A stretch of 64,000 bases of DNA. Source: Mycobacterium sp. GA-1841 (GTDB lineage: Bacteria > Actinomycetota > Actinomycetes > Mycobacteriales > Mycobacteriaceae). Where the stretch lies: the NCBI RefSeq assembly GCF_001954135.1, contig NZ_MBEQ01000110.1, positions 62,001-126,000 on the forward strand, written 5' to 3'. This document shows, piece by piece, positions 26,696-35,232 of this stretch. Under the pieces are notes generated by a model. That model saw only the letters and a program-made list of their open reading frames with translations. It ran no database searches and was not told where the DNA came from. Numbering within the stretch: position 1 is the first letter of the stretch; each line of letters begins with the position of its first letter. A program made the translations under genes and the position numbers.

Positions 26696-27709
26696 GTGGA
26701 CCTGACTCTGTCCGAGGAACAACGCCAGCTCGTTGATTCGTTCGCTGCCTTGTACGCGCGGGAATCCAGCACCGAACGGGTGCGTGCCGCCGAACCACTG
26801 GGATTCGACCCCGCCCTGTGGGCGGCGCTGAGTGCTACCGGTGCGGTCGAGATGGCTGTCCCCGAGGAGCATGGCGGCTGCGGTGCATCGGTTCTGGAAC
26901 TGGCACTGCTGGCCGAACAGCACGGCAGGGCAACCGGTTCCGCTCCGGTGATCGAGGCTCAGGTGGCCGCCTGGCTCCTGGCCCGATGCGGTGCGACCGG
27001 CGCGGAGTTGCTTGCCGCGGCGGCGTCGGGGGAGCGGTTGGTCACCTTCTCGCCCCGCCCTACCCCTCGGCCTCAACTCGCGTTGGTGCCGGCGGGTGCG
27101 GTCGCCGACGTGGTGATCGCGCTGATCGGAGACCGCCTGGTGGCCGCGCCGATTCGGACGCGCACCATCGTCGAGAACCTCGGCACTTTGCCGCTCGCCG
27201 ATGTGGAGATCGACGCGGAGGCGGTCACCCTGGCCGAGGGAAATGTGGCGGTGGATGTCTATTCGGCAGGGCTGGATCGCTGGCTCACACTGACCGCGGC
27301 TGCGTTGGCCGGCATCGGGGCGCGGGCCATCGAGGTAGGCGCGCAGTATGCAAAGGAGAGGCACGCATTCGGTGCGCCGATCGGGTCTTTCCAGGCGGTC
27401 TCCCATCCGCTGGCCGACGGTGCCACCGCCGTCGACGGTGCCCGGCTGCTGGCGTTCAAGGCGGCGTGTGCGTTCGACGATGAGCCCGGCCGGGCAACCG
27501 AACTGTCCGCCATGTCATTTGCCTTCGCCGCTGAGTCCGCCCGCGGGGCGACCCGCACCAGCCTGCATGTGCACGGTGGCTACGGCTTCGGTATGGAGGC
27601 CGATGTTCAGCTGTACTACCGCCGGGCTCGGGGATGGATGATGGTGTACGGGGACCCGGTGACCGCACTGGACAGGGTCGCGGATGCCCGCTACGGCACC
27701 GCCTGCTGA
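26696..27709 (+). CDS. Acyl-CoA dehydrogenase, short subunit type
   Basis: This 337-residue acyl-CoA dehydrogenase starts at a GTG preceded by CAGGAGTGG. It begins with an ordinary N-terminal helix (LTLSEEQRQLVDSF) and has AVPEEHGGCG near 55, the helix-domain segment ERHAFGAPIGSFQAVSHPLAD near 219, and LHVHGGYGFGMEADVQLYYRR near 291. It ends shortly after and lacks the Y-x-G-T segment, as in the 2196 protein. It is probably one subunit of a heteromeric dehydrogenase with the divergent 25447 gene or with a subunit elsewhere. Confidence 0.87.
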   Translation: MDLTLSEEQRQLVDSFAALYARESSTERVRAAEPLGFDPALWAALSATGAVEMAVPEEHGGCGASVLELALLAEQHGRATGSAPVIEAQVAAWLLARCGATGAELLAAAASGERLVTFSPRPTPRPQLALVPAGAVADVVIALIGDRLVAAPIRTRTIVENLGTLPLADVEIDAEAVTLAEGNVAVDVYSAGLDRWLTLTAAALAGIGARAIEVGAQYAKERHAFGAPIGSFQAVSHPLADGATAVDGARLLAFKAACAFDDEPGRATELSAMSFAFAAESARGATRTSLHVHGGYGFGMEADVQLYYRRARGWMMVYGDPVTALDRVADARYGTAC

Positions 27710-27746
27710 TCGGCGGTCCGCGACCGCAGGGCGACCTCTATGGGTT

Positions 27747-28655
27747 TCATTCGGGCGCCCGGACCTGATCCTTGAGCGCGAGTACTACCGGCGGGGCGCT
27801 GCGCCAGTCCGGCACGCCCTGTTCGGGGCCCGCGGTGGCCAGTTTGTCCTCGCGGATACCGGCCCAATGCGAGTGATTGAGCTGGTGCAAGGTGAAACAC
27901 GCCTGCAGGGAGTTGTAGAAACCCATGTTGTCCTGGGTTTGATTGACCGACTCCTTGATGAGCAGAGCGGCCATGGTGGGCACCGCGGCGATGCGGCGCG
28001 CGAGTTCAAGCGTGTTGTCGGCAAGGTCCTCTCGGGTGAACACCTTGCTGACCATGCCCAGTCCGTGTGCCTCGTGGATGTCGATGGCATCACCGGTGAG
28101 CATCAGCTCCTTGGCCTTTCGCGGACCGAACTCCCAGGGATGGCCGAAGTACTCCATGCCGCACATGCCCAGCCGAGTGCCGACCACATCCGCGAATCGC
28201 ACGTCTTCGCTGCCGACGATCAGGTCGCAGGCCCACATCAGCATCAGACCGGCAGAGAACACATCGCCGTGCACCTGCGCGATGGTGATCTTGCGAAGGT
28301 TGCGCCAGCGCAGAGTGTTCTGGAAGAAGTAGTGCCATTCCTGCAGCATGCATTTCTCGGCGCCCTCGCGGGTGCCACCGTTGATGGCCGCGGTCGGATG
28401 TTGGCCGGGGCCCGGCAGATACTCGCTGATGGCCTGTTTTGATCCGATGTCGTGGCCGGACGAGAACATTTTGCCCTCACCGGCCAAGATGACCACCCGG
28501 ACGGTGTCATCGGCCTCGGCGGCGCCGAAGGCCTCGTCGAGCTCCGCGAGCATGCCGCGGTTCTGGGCGTTGCGCTGATCGGGGCGATTCAACGATATCC
28601 GCACGATTGCGCCGTCGTCGTAGCTTTGCAACTTCAGGAACCGGTATCCGTCCAC
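27747..28655 (-). CDS. Crotonase-fold (enoyl-CoA hydratase/isomerase) protein, divergent
   Basis: This 302-residue protein has a crotonase N-terminal core (NRPDQRNAQNRGML; GHDIGSKQAISEY) and oxyanion-hole segment VHGDVFSAGLMLMWACDLI. An insertion of roughly 30 residues around EKCMLQEWHYFFQNTLRWRN makes it longer than the 250-275 of its neighbours. The second catalytic region (GTRLGMCGMEYFGHPW) does not match a standard hydratase. It is divergent from the amidohydrolase at 28737 with operator site 8 between them. The function is unassigned within the family. Confidence 0.8.
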   Translation of the reverse strand: MDGYRFLKLQSYDDGAIVRISLNRPDQRNAQNRGMLAELDEAFGAAEADDTVRVVILAGEGKMFSSGHDIGSKQAISEYLPGPGQHPTAAINGGTREGAEKCMLQEWHYFFQNTLRWRNLRKITIAQVHGDVFSAGLMLMWACDLIVGSEDVRFADVVGTRLGMCGMEYFGHPWEFGPRKAKELMLTGDAIDIHEAHGLGMVSKVFTREDLADNTLELARRIAAVPTMAALLIKESVNQTQDNMGFYNSLQACFTLHQLNHSHWAGIREDKLATAGPEQGVPDWRSAPPVVLALKDQVRAPE

Positions 28656-28698
28656 TGTTCTCCCTATGCCGCTTGTGGTAATGATGTTATCGGTCAGT

Positions 28699-28714
28699 GA
28701 GAAGCAATGTTCTC
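28699..28714. promoter_or_regulatory. Palindromic operator GAGAAGCAATGTTCTC (site 8)
   Basis: A perfect GAGAA-N6-TTCTC inverted repeat, extended left to GTGAGAA and right to TTCTCAT. It lies in the 81-bp divergent region between the crotonase (start 28655) and the amidohydrolase, ending 22 nt before the ATG at 28737. Confidence 0.65.
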
Positions 28715-28736
28715 ATAATGCGTCAGGAGAGCCCCG

Positions 28737-29927
28737 ATGACCCATCCGGCCCGTGAGATCTGGGATGCCGACAACCATCTGTACGAACCCACCGATGCCT
28801 ACACCCGGCATCTGCCGAAGCAGTACCGCAGCGCGATCCAGTGGATCCAGGTCAACGGTCAGACGAAGCTGATGATCAAGGGCCGGCTCACCGACACCAT
28901 TCCGAACCCGACCTACGATGTTGTTGCGTCTCCCGGGGCCTGGGCAGATTACTTCCGCGGGATCAATCCGGACGGAAAGTCATTGCGGGAGTTGGCCAAT
29001 CCCATCGCCTGCCCAGAATCGTTCCGGCGGGCCGAAGAGCGGTTGGCGTTACTCGACGAGCAGGGTGTGCACGCCTGCGTGATGTTCCCGACAACCGGCG
29101 GCATGCTCGAGGAACGGATGACCGACGACATCGAACTCTCGCACGCGGTTGTCCACGCGTACAACGAGTGGCTGCTGGAGGAGTGGAGCTTCGACTACCG
29201 CGGCCGTATTTTCGCAACGCCGGTGATCACCCTTCCCGATGTCGACAAGGCTGTAGCTGAACTGGACTGGTGTGTGGAGCGCGGCGCTCGCGCGGTCCTG
29301 GTGAACCCCCGGCCGGTGGCGACGGTCTCCGGTCACACCACCTCGATGGGGCAGCCGTACTTCGATCCGTTCTGGGCGCGACTGGCGCACCACGGCATCC
29401 CGGTGCTCATGCACGCCTGTGACTCCGGCTATGACCGGTACAGCCGTGACTGGGAGGGGGCCGGAGCGGAGTACCTGCCGTTCAAACCCGATGCTTTCAA
29501 GACGATCGTGTACGAGGACGCGCGATCGATCCTGGACACGTGTGCGGCGCTGGTGGCTCACGGTGTCTTCACGCGCCACCCGGGCGTACGGATAGGTGTC
29601 ATCGAGAACGGCGGCAACTGGGTGCCCAGGCTGGTCGAACTCTTCGACCGGGTCTACAAGAAGATGCCCGCGGAGTTCGCGGAACACCCTGTCGCCCAAT
29701 TCAAACGCCATGTATGGGTGAATCCGTTCCACGAGGAGGACATGAGCGGGCTCATCGACCTGATCGGCGCCGACAGGGTGCTGTTCGGGTCGGATTATCC
29801 GCATCCCGAAGGCCTGGCGCACCCGGCGGAGCTGACTCCCGAGATCGCTGCCCTGGACGAACCTGTGATCGATCGCATCATGGGCGCCAACCTGCGCGAG
29901 CTGTTGACGGTGGTGTCGCGAGGATGA
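28737..29927 (+). CDS. Amidohydrolase-2 family metal-dependent hydrolase
   Basis: This 396-residue TIM-barrel amidohydrolase has IWDADNHLYEPTDAY near residue 8 (Asp-x-His-type ligands) and LFGSDYPHPEGLAHP near 349. It is of the same subtype as the 996 protein, including the tandem H-L/C-Y-E signature. The ATG is preceded by CAGGAGAG. Its stop overlaps the next gene by ATGA; it heads an operon with a DapB-like dehydrogenase and a nitroreductase. The substrate is unknown. Confidence 0.86.
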   Translation: MTHPAREIWDADNHLYEPTDAYTRHLPKQYRSAIQWIQVNGQTKLMIKGRLTDTIPNPTYDVVASPGAWADYFRGINPDGKSLRELANPIACPESFRRAEERLALLDEQGVHACVMFPTTGGMLEERMTDDIELSHAVVHAYNEWLLEEWSFDYRGRIFATPVITLPDVDKAVAELDWCVERGARAVLVNPRPVATVSGHTTSMGQPYFDPFWARLAHHGIPVLMHACDSGYDRYSRDWEGAGAEYLPFKPDAFKTIVYEDARSILDTCAALVAHGVFTRHPGVRIGVIENGGNWVPRLVELFDRVYKKMPAEFAEHPVAQFKRHVWVNPFHEEDMSGLIDLIGADRVLFGSDYPHPEGLAHPAELTPEIAALDEPVIDRIMGANLRELLTVVSRG

Positions 29928-31024
29928 GCAATCCAAGAGTGATCCTGTGGGGACCGGGCCAGGTGGGCATCGGGGCATTGCGCGCGGTCATCGCGCACCC
30001 CGGGTTGGATCTGGTCGGGCTGATCGTACATTCGGAGGCCAAGGACGGTCGCGATGCCGGCGATATCTGCGGTCTGCCCGATACCGGCGTGATCGCCACT
30101 CGCGATATCGGTGCGGCTCTCGCGATCGACGCCCATGTCGTGGCCTTTTTCGCCTCTGGCGATTACCGCTACCACGAGGCGGCTGAGGACGTGGCTCGTT
30201 GTCTGCGTGCCGGCAAGAATGTGGTCTGCACATCGCTTGTGCCGCTGTGCTATCCACCGGCCGCAGACCGTGAAACTGTGCAGCTGCTGGAAGCCGCCTG
30301 CCGCGAGGGCGGTACCAGCCTGTTCAACAGCGGCGTCGATCCCGGCTGGGCCAACGACGTCATCGCCTTGACGATGACCGGTTTCAGCAGCCGAGTCGAC
30401 ACCATCACCATGCTGGAGATCCTCGACTACGGTCCGATCGCACAGCCCGAGATCATGTTCGATTTCATGGGCTTCGGCCACGAGCCCGATTACCCGGCAC
30501 CGTTGTTCGACGCTACCCGGCTGGCCGCGCTGTGGGCGCCGATCATCCATTTGGTCGCCGACGGTGTCGGGTTGCCGCTCGATGATGTGGTGACGACCAT
30601 CGACAAATGGCTGGCCACCGAGCGGTACGAGGTCGCTTCAGGCTGGATCGAGCCGGGAACCATGGGCGGTATGCGGTTCAAACTCGCCGGCATGGTCGAC
30701 GGAGAAGAACGAATCATGCTGGAACACATCACTCGGATGGGGGAGCAGTCCGCCCCGAACTGGCCGCGGCACCCTTCACCGCACGGTGGCTACCGGGTGA
30801 TTGTCGACGGAATGCCGACCTACACCGTCGACATCGAGATGCATGGCCGCGGCAACAACATGCGTGGGCTCACCTACGCAACGGTGATGCGCGAGCTCAA
30901 CGCCATCCCGGCCGTCATCGAGGCCGAACCCGGCCTGCTGTCCACGTTGGACCTTCCCCTGATCACCGGGCCGGTGCGGGGAGGCAGCTGGCGAGGGGTC
31001 ATGCCCCGAACGGTTGACGCGTGA
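29924..31024 (+). CDS. DapB-like NAD(P)-dependent dehydrogenase
   Basis: This 366-residue protein has an N-terminal Rossmann fold starting VILWGPGQVGIGALRAV (GxGxxG-type) and resembles the dihydrodipicolinate reductase / diaminopentanoate dehydrogenase group, in which many actinobacterial members lack a known substrate. Central segments include NVVCTSLVPLCYPPA and SLFNSGVDPGWAND. It starts at the ATG of an ATGA overlap with the amidohydrolase and overlaps the nitroreductase by GTGA. It probably oxidises or reduces a carbonyl or amino intermediate of the pathway. Confidence 0.75.
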   Translation: MSNPRVILWGPGQVGIGALRAVIAHPGLDLVGLIVHSEAKDGRDAGDICGLPDTGVIATRDIGAALAIDAHVVAFFASGDYRYHEAAEDVARCLRAGKNVVCTSLVPLCYPPAADRETVQLLEAACREGGTSLFNSGVDPGWANDVIALTMTGFSSRVDTITMLEILDYGPIAQPEIMFDFMGFGHEPDYPAPLFDATRLAALWAPIIHLVADGVGLPLDDVVTTIDKWLATERYEVASGWIEPGTMGGMRFKLAGMVDGEERIMLEHITRMGEQSAPNWPRHPSPHGGYRVIVDGMPTYTVDIEMHGRGNNMRGLTYATVMRELNAIPAVIEAEPGLLSTLDLPLITGPVRGGSWRGVMPRTVDA

Positions 31025-31671
31025 CCAACCAAGCGGCCGAGTACGTTTCGGACGACCTGTGGACGGTGATGAGCACCGCGACGGCCGTCCGGCGCTACCG
31101 TGACGAGCGGGTGCCGGATGCGGTCCTGGAGAAGTGTCTGGTTGCGGCATCCTGGGCGCCATCGGGTGGTAACGGGCAGCCATGGCGATTCGTGGTGCTC
31201 AATACTCCTGAACTCCGCAACATGGTCTCGGCCGCGGCGCGGCGTACGTGGGAGGTGATGAAGGACTTCTACAAGCTGCCGACGGTCAGCGATGCCGCCG
31301 ATGATCCGAAATCCCGCACCTTGCGGACGATGGCCGAACACATGCGGATCGGCGGTGCAGCTCCTGTGCTGGTGCTGTTCTGCGTGCAACCGCAACGGGG
31401 AACGACAGAGCTGCAACAGGGCGGGTCGATCTTCCCTGCCGTGCAGAACTTCCTGCTGGCCGCGCGTGCTCAGGGACTGGGAGCCGCCATCACGCTGTGG
31501 CAGGACGCCTGTGACGCCGAATTGCGTTCTTTCATCGGTATTCCCGACGACTGGAAAATCGCAACGCTGCTGACGGCGGGATGGCCCGTAGGTCGGCATC
31601 ACCCCGTCCGTCGCCGGCCGTTGTCGGAAGTCGCGAGGTGTGACCGCTGGGACCGGCCCTGGCAGGTCTGA
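31021..31671 (+). CDS. Nitroreductase-family flavoprotein
   Basis: This 216-residue protein has the nitroreductase FMN-binding Arg region (ATAVRRYRDERVPD), ASWAPSGGNGQPWRF at about residues 40-54 (the conserved S-x-x-N-x-Q-P-W motif), and GLGAAITLWQ near 152. Family members reduce nitro groups, quinones or enones with FMN and NAD(P)H. The GTG start overlaps the upstream stop (GTGA). It is the last gene before the mce promoter region. In a catabolic island it may act as an enone reductase; this is inference. Confidence 0.85.
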   Translation: MTNQAAEYVSDDLWTVMSTATAVRRYRDERVPDAVLEKCLVAASWAPSGGNGQPWRFVVLNTPELRNMVSAAARRTWEVMKDFYKLPTVSDAADDPKSRTLRTMAEHMRIGGAAPVLVLFCVQPQRGTTELQQGGSIFPAVQNFLLAARAQGLGAAITLWQDACDAELRSFIGIPDDWKIATLLTAGWPVGRHHPVRRRPLSEVARCDRWDRPWQV

Positions 31672-31721
31672 GTGGCATGATGCCGTGCGCGCGTTCCTGA
31701 GAGGGATGCTCTACCAGATAT

Positions 31722-31737
31722 GAATATTGTTATTCTC
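31722..31737. promoter_or_regulatory. Operator-like element GAATATTGTTATTCTC before mce (site 9)
   Basis: GAATA-N6-TTCTC: one perfect half and one 4-of-5 half at the standard spacing, lying in the 164-bp gap between the nitroreductase stop and mceA (start 31836). This is the only copy not in a divergent region. It would link mce expression to the catabolic regulon. Confidence 0.5.
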
Positions 31738-31835
31738 TGTTCAGAGATGATGTGTTTGCATACGATGAACGCTGCCTTGTCCTTCACTGCAGTCATACCG
31801 TGACCAGAGCGCCTGAATAGCCGGAAAAGAGCCCA

Positions 31836-33116
31836 GTGACACGACATTTCGGACCAGGACCGATACACCGATCGGAAACCGACAGCCAGGCGAGTCCGGT
31901 GGCCGGCAGGGCCGGGCGCAGTTTCGGGGTAAGCGGGATCATTCGTCCCCTGGCCGGCATGATGATGGTTCTCGTGGTGGGCGCGGTCGTGGCGCTGAGT
32001 GCCGCGCTGTTCCGAGGGGGCTTCGACGACACTGTGCCGATCACTGTTGTCTCTGACCGCGCCGGTCTGGTCATGAACCCAGACGCCAAGGTCAAGATGC
32101 GTGACATCCAGATCGGCAAGGTGTCCTCGATCGAACAACGCGCAGATGGCAGGGCGCTCTTGCGTTTGGCCATCGATCCGGCAGCCGTGTCGATGATTCC
32201 GGCGAACGTGCGCGTCGACCTGGCCTCTTCGACGGTGTTCGGCGCGAAGTTTGTTTCGCTGAATGCGCCGCCGAATCCGTCCCAGGAAACTGTGCGCGCA
32301 GGCCAGGTGATCGAAGGTGACCATGTCACCGTCGAGATCGACACGGTGTTCGAGCAATTGACGTCGGTGCTGTCGACGATCAAACCTGAGCAACTGAACG
32401 AGACCGTGAGCGCCCTTTCGGCCAGCCTCAACGGCCGGGGACAGACCCTTGGCGAAATGATCGCCGACGCCAACGCCGGACTGGCCCAGATCCGTCCAAG
32501 CCTGCTCAACCTCAGCCACGACATCGCCGTTGCGCCTGAGGTGTTCACCACGTATGCGGACGCAGTGCCGGACCTGCTTGCCACGATGGGCAACGCGAGC
32601 CAGATCAGCAAGACCATCGTGGACCAGCGCGACGGATTGGACTCGTTGCTCACCAGCGTCATCGGGCTCGCCGACATCGGAAACGACGTCATCGGCACCA
32701 ATCGACACCCGCTCACCGACGTCCTTCGGTTGCTTTCACCGATCACCGGTCTGACCAACACCTACAACCAGGCGCTCTACTGCGCGCTTGCCGGGGCAGT
32801 CAACATGTCCAAAGTGCCGCCGCTGCGGGTGCCTGGCGCCGAGGTCACCGCGGGGCTGTTGTGGGGGGCGGATCCCTACCGATATCCCTCGGATCTGCCG
32901 AAGGTGGCAGCTACAGGTGGCCCACGGTGCGTAGGCCTGCCGCAGGTGCCATTCGAGACGCGCCCGCCCTACGTCGTTGCCGACGTCGGGACGAACCCCT
33001 GGGAGTACGGGAACCCGGGCAACGAATTGAATACTGCGGCGCTCAAGCAATGGCTGCTCGGATCAGGCGTCGACGGTCCTCCCCGAAACTCGGCGCAGAT
33101 CGGAATGCCGGGATGA
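31836..33116 (+). CDS. mceA: MCE-family protein A (MceA)
   Basis: This 426-residue protein has a single N-terminal membrane anchor (about residues 40-59, after IIRPLA) and an MCE/MlaD beta domain following it (about 64-140, with KVKMRDIQIGKVSSI). A long helical region follows and then a C-terminal tail. MceA-F proteins form a tubular hexamer that moves lipids across the mycobacterial envelope. The GTG start follows GGAAAAG. Unusually, no yrbE permease genes precede it: the upstream neighbour is the nitroreductase. Its stop overlaps mceB by ATGA. Confidence 0.9.
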   Translation: MTRHFGPGPIHRSETDSQASPVAGRAGRSFGVSGIIRPLAGMMMVLVVGAVVALSAALFRGGFDDTVPITVVSDRAGLVMNPDAKVKMRDIQIGKVSSIEQRADGRALLRLAIDPAAVSMIPANVRVDLASSTVFGAKFVSLNAPPNPSQETVRAGQVIEGDHVTVEIDTVFEQLTSVLSTIKPEQLNETVSALSASLNGRGQTLGEMIADANAGLAQIRPSLLNLSHDIAVAPEVFTTYADAVPDLLATMGNASQISKTIVDQRDGLDSLLTSVIGLADIGNDVIGTNRHPLTDVLRLLSPITGLTNTYNQALYCALAGAVNMSKVPPLRVPGAEVTAGLLWGADPYRYPSDLPKVAATGGPRCVGLPQVPFETRPPYVVADVGTNPWEYGNPGNELNTAALKQWLLGSGVDGPPRNSAQIGMPG

Positions 33117-34141
33117 GCCACGGAAGATTCACCCTGTTGAAATTCGGCACCTTCGCCGCTGTCATGGTGGTTTTGACGGCTGGGCTCATTGCCGTTTTCG
33201 CCGATTACCGTGGTGGCGCGGGTCATCGTTACTCTGCCGTGTTCACCAATGTCTCGGACCTCAAGGCCGGGGACTCCGTGCGGGTGGCCGGAGTCCGCGT
33301 CGGAACGGTGGAGGCAGTCACGCTTCGACCGGACAAGGCCGTCGTCGTCGACTTCGGCGCCGATACCGCGGTGGCGCTGACGACCGGGACGCGAGCGTCC
33401 GTCCGCTACCTGAACCTGGTCGGGGACCGCTACCTCGACCTCTCTGAAGGACCGGGCTCGACGCACATCATGGCTTCGGGCTCGCAGATTCCGGTCGAGC
33501 GCACCTCTCCCGCACTTGACCTCGACGTACTACTCAACGGTCTGAAACCGGTCATGCGGGGACTCGATCCCCAGGATGTAAACGCCCTCACCGCCACACT
33601 GATCGAAATCATGCAGGGCCAGGGCGAAAACCTACACTCGTTGACAGCGCGCACGGCTTCCTTCACTCGTACGCTGGCCGACAACGGTCAGGTCATCGAG
33701 AGCCTCATCGACAATCTCAACGATGCGATCGGAACCGTCAGCCAGAGTGGCCGAGAGTTCGGCGTTGCCCTCGACCGGCTTCGACAACTTGTTGGCGACC
33801 TCGCGGCAGACCGCGACTCCATCGGTGTGGCCATCGAATCGCTGAGCAACGGCACTGCGTCCGTGGCGAGTCTGCTCGGCGATGTTCGCCCGCCGCTGAC
33901 CGCCACGGTCGATCAGCTCAACAGGTTGGCGCCGGCATTGGACTCTGACAAAGAACTGATCGACAGTGCATTGCAGAAGGCTCCCGAAAACTATCGCAAG
34001 CTTGCCCGAATCGGCTCCTACGGCAGCTTTTTCAACTACTACCTGTGTGGAGTGACCTGGCGGGTCAGCGATCTGCAGGGCCGCACCGCAGTGTTCCCCT
34101 GGATCAAGCAGGAGACCGGAAGGTGCGCGGAGAACCCATGA
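33113..34141 (+). CDS. mceB: MCE-family protein B (MceB)
   Basis: This 342-residue protein has an N-terminal membrane helix (about 9-30: LLKFGTFAAVMVVLTAGLIAV), then the MCE domain with the diagnostic DLKAGDSVRVAGVRVGTVEAV near residues 50-70. A long alpha-helical coiled segment runs to a C-terminal YGSFFNYYLCGVTWRV segment typical of MceB. The start is the ATG of the ATGA overlap with mceA, not the longer open frame. It is part of the same translationally coupled operon. Confidence 0.92.
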   Translation: MSHGRFTLLKFGTFAAVMVVLTAGLIAVFADYRGGAGHRYSAVFTNVSDLKAGDSVRVAGVRVGTVEAVTLRPDKAVVVDFGADTAVALTTGTRASVRYLNLVGDRYLDLSEGPGSTHIMASGSQIPVERTSPALDLDVLLNGLKPVMRGLDPQDVNALTATLIEIMQGQGENLHSLTARTASFTRTLADNGQVIESLIDNLNDAIGTVSQSGREFGVALDRLRQLVGDLAADRDSIGVAIESLSNGTASVASLLGDVRPPLTATVDQLNRLAPALDSDKELIDSALQKAPENYRKLARIGSYGSFFNYYLCGVTWRVSDLQGRTAVFPWIKQETGRCAENP

Positions 34142-35232
34142 ACAAATACCGCGGAAAGGAAGTCATCCGGGCTGGATTCATCGGTGTTGCCCTCATAGTC
34201 CTCATCGTCGCCGTGGGACTTCAGCCCGAGCGACTGATCAACTGGGCGTCTTCCATCAGGTATCAGGCGGCGTTCGCCGAAGCCGGGGGTCTCGAACCTG
34301 GCAATCCCGTCAAGATTTCCGGAGTCAAGATCGGCGCCGTGACCGAGATCGAGCTCGACCATGGTGATGCGCTGGTCACGTTCGCAGTCGATCACAACGT
34401 CCGACTCGGTTCCCAGACGACGGCCCACATCGGTACCGGAACCTTGCTGGGTGAGCGCATGCTCACGCTTGAGTCGACGGGGTCGGGAACGATGGCCCCC
34501 CTCGACCGGATCCCGATGACACGTACCGCTTCTCCGTACTCGCTCACCGACGTCGTCGGCGACCTCACCACCAACGTTGCGCATACCGATACCGACTCCT
34601 TGAACCAGGCCCTGGACGTGCTGTCGAGCACGATTGACCAAATTGCCCCGGAACTGGCCCCGACCTTCGATGGGCTCACCCGGCTGTCGAAGACGCTCAG
34701 CGGCCGGAACGAGAAGGTCTCCGAGCTCTTGCGGAACACCTCGGAGGTGACCGAGATCCTTGCTCAGCGCAGCGATGCGGTGAACACACTGATCCTCGAC
34801 GCCAACAATCTCACCGGCGAGCTGGTCCAGCGCCGGCAGGCGATCGTCAACCTCATCGCCGACACTTCCGCACTGGCCCAACACATTACGACCCTGATCA
34901 ACGAGAACCAGGCCGAATTGAAGCCGACCTTGGACAAGCTCAACTCGGTGACGGCCGTCCTGGAAAAGAACCGTGACAACCTGGCCAAGGCGATCCCTGG
35001 GCTGGCGAAGTACGAGAGTAGTTTGAGCGAGTTGGTCGCGAACGGTCCCTACTACGTGGCTTACATCCCCAATCTCACCCAGGGCTCACTGCTACAGCCA
35101 TTTCTCGACTACGCTTTCGGGTTCCGTCGAGGAACCGATGCCGGTCAACCACCGGACAATGCCGGGCCGCGCGCCGAAATTCCATTTCCGCGCAATGGTA
35201 TTCCACAACCCCAGGAGCAGTGGGGCCGGTGA
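34138..35232 (+). CDS. mceC: MCE-family protein C (MceC)
   Basis: This 364-residue protein has an N-terminal membrane segment (about 12-28), the MCE domain with GLEPGNPVKISGVKIGAVTEI near 50-70, and a long helical region rich in Thr, Leu and Asp. The C-terminal end is polar and Pro-rich. The start is the ATG of an ATGA overlap with mceB. It is predicted to contribute one subunit to the MCE hexamer. Confidence 0.92.
   Translation: MNKYRGKEVIRAGFIGVALIVLIVAVGLQPERLINWASSIRYQAAFAEAGGLEPGNPVKISGVKIGAVTEIELDHGDALVTFAVDHNVRLGSQTTAHIGTGTLLGERMLTLESTGSGTMAPLDRIPMTRTASPYSLTDVVGDLTTNVAHTDTDSLNQALDVLSSTIDQIAPELAPTFDGLTRLSKTLSGRNEKVSELLRNTSEVTEILAQRSDAVNTLILDANNLTGELVQRRQAIVNLIADTSALAQHITTLINENQAELKPTLDKLNSVTAVLEKNRDNLAKAIPGLAKYESSLSELVANGPYYVAYIPNLTQGSLLQPFLDYAFGFRRGTDAGQPPDNAGPRAEIPFPRNGIPQPQEQWGR

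Noticed and set aside
31672..31835. Possible yrbE genes hidden before mceA
   Set aside because: The 164-bp gap is too short and the preceding gene has nitroreductase motifs; no membrane-protein frame exists on either strand.
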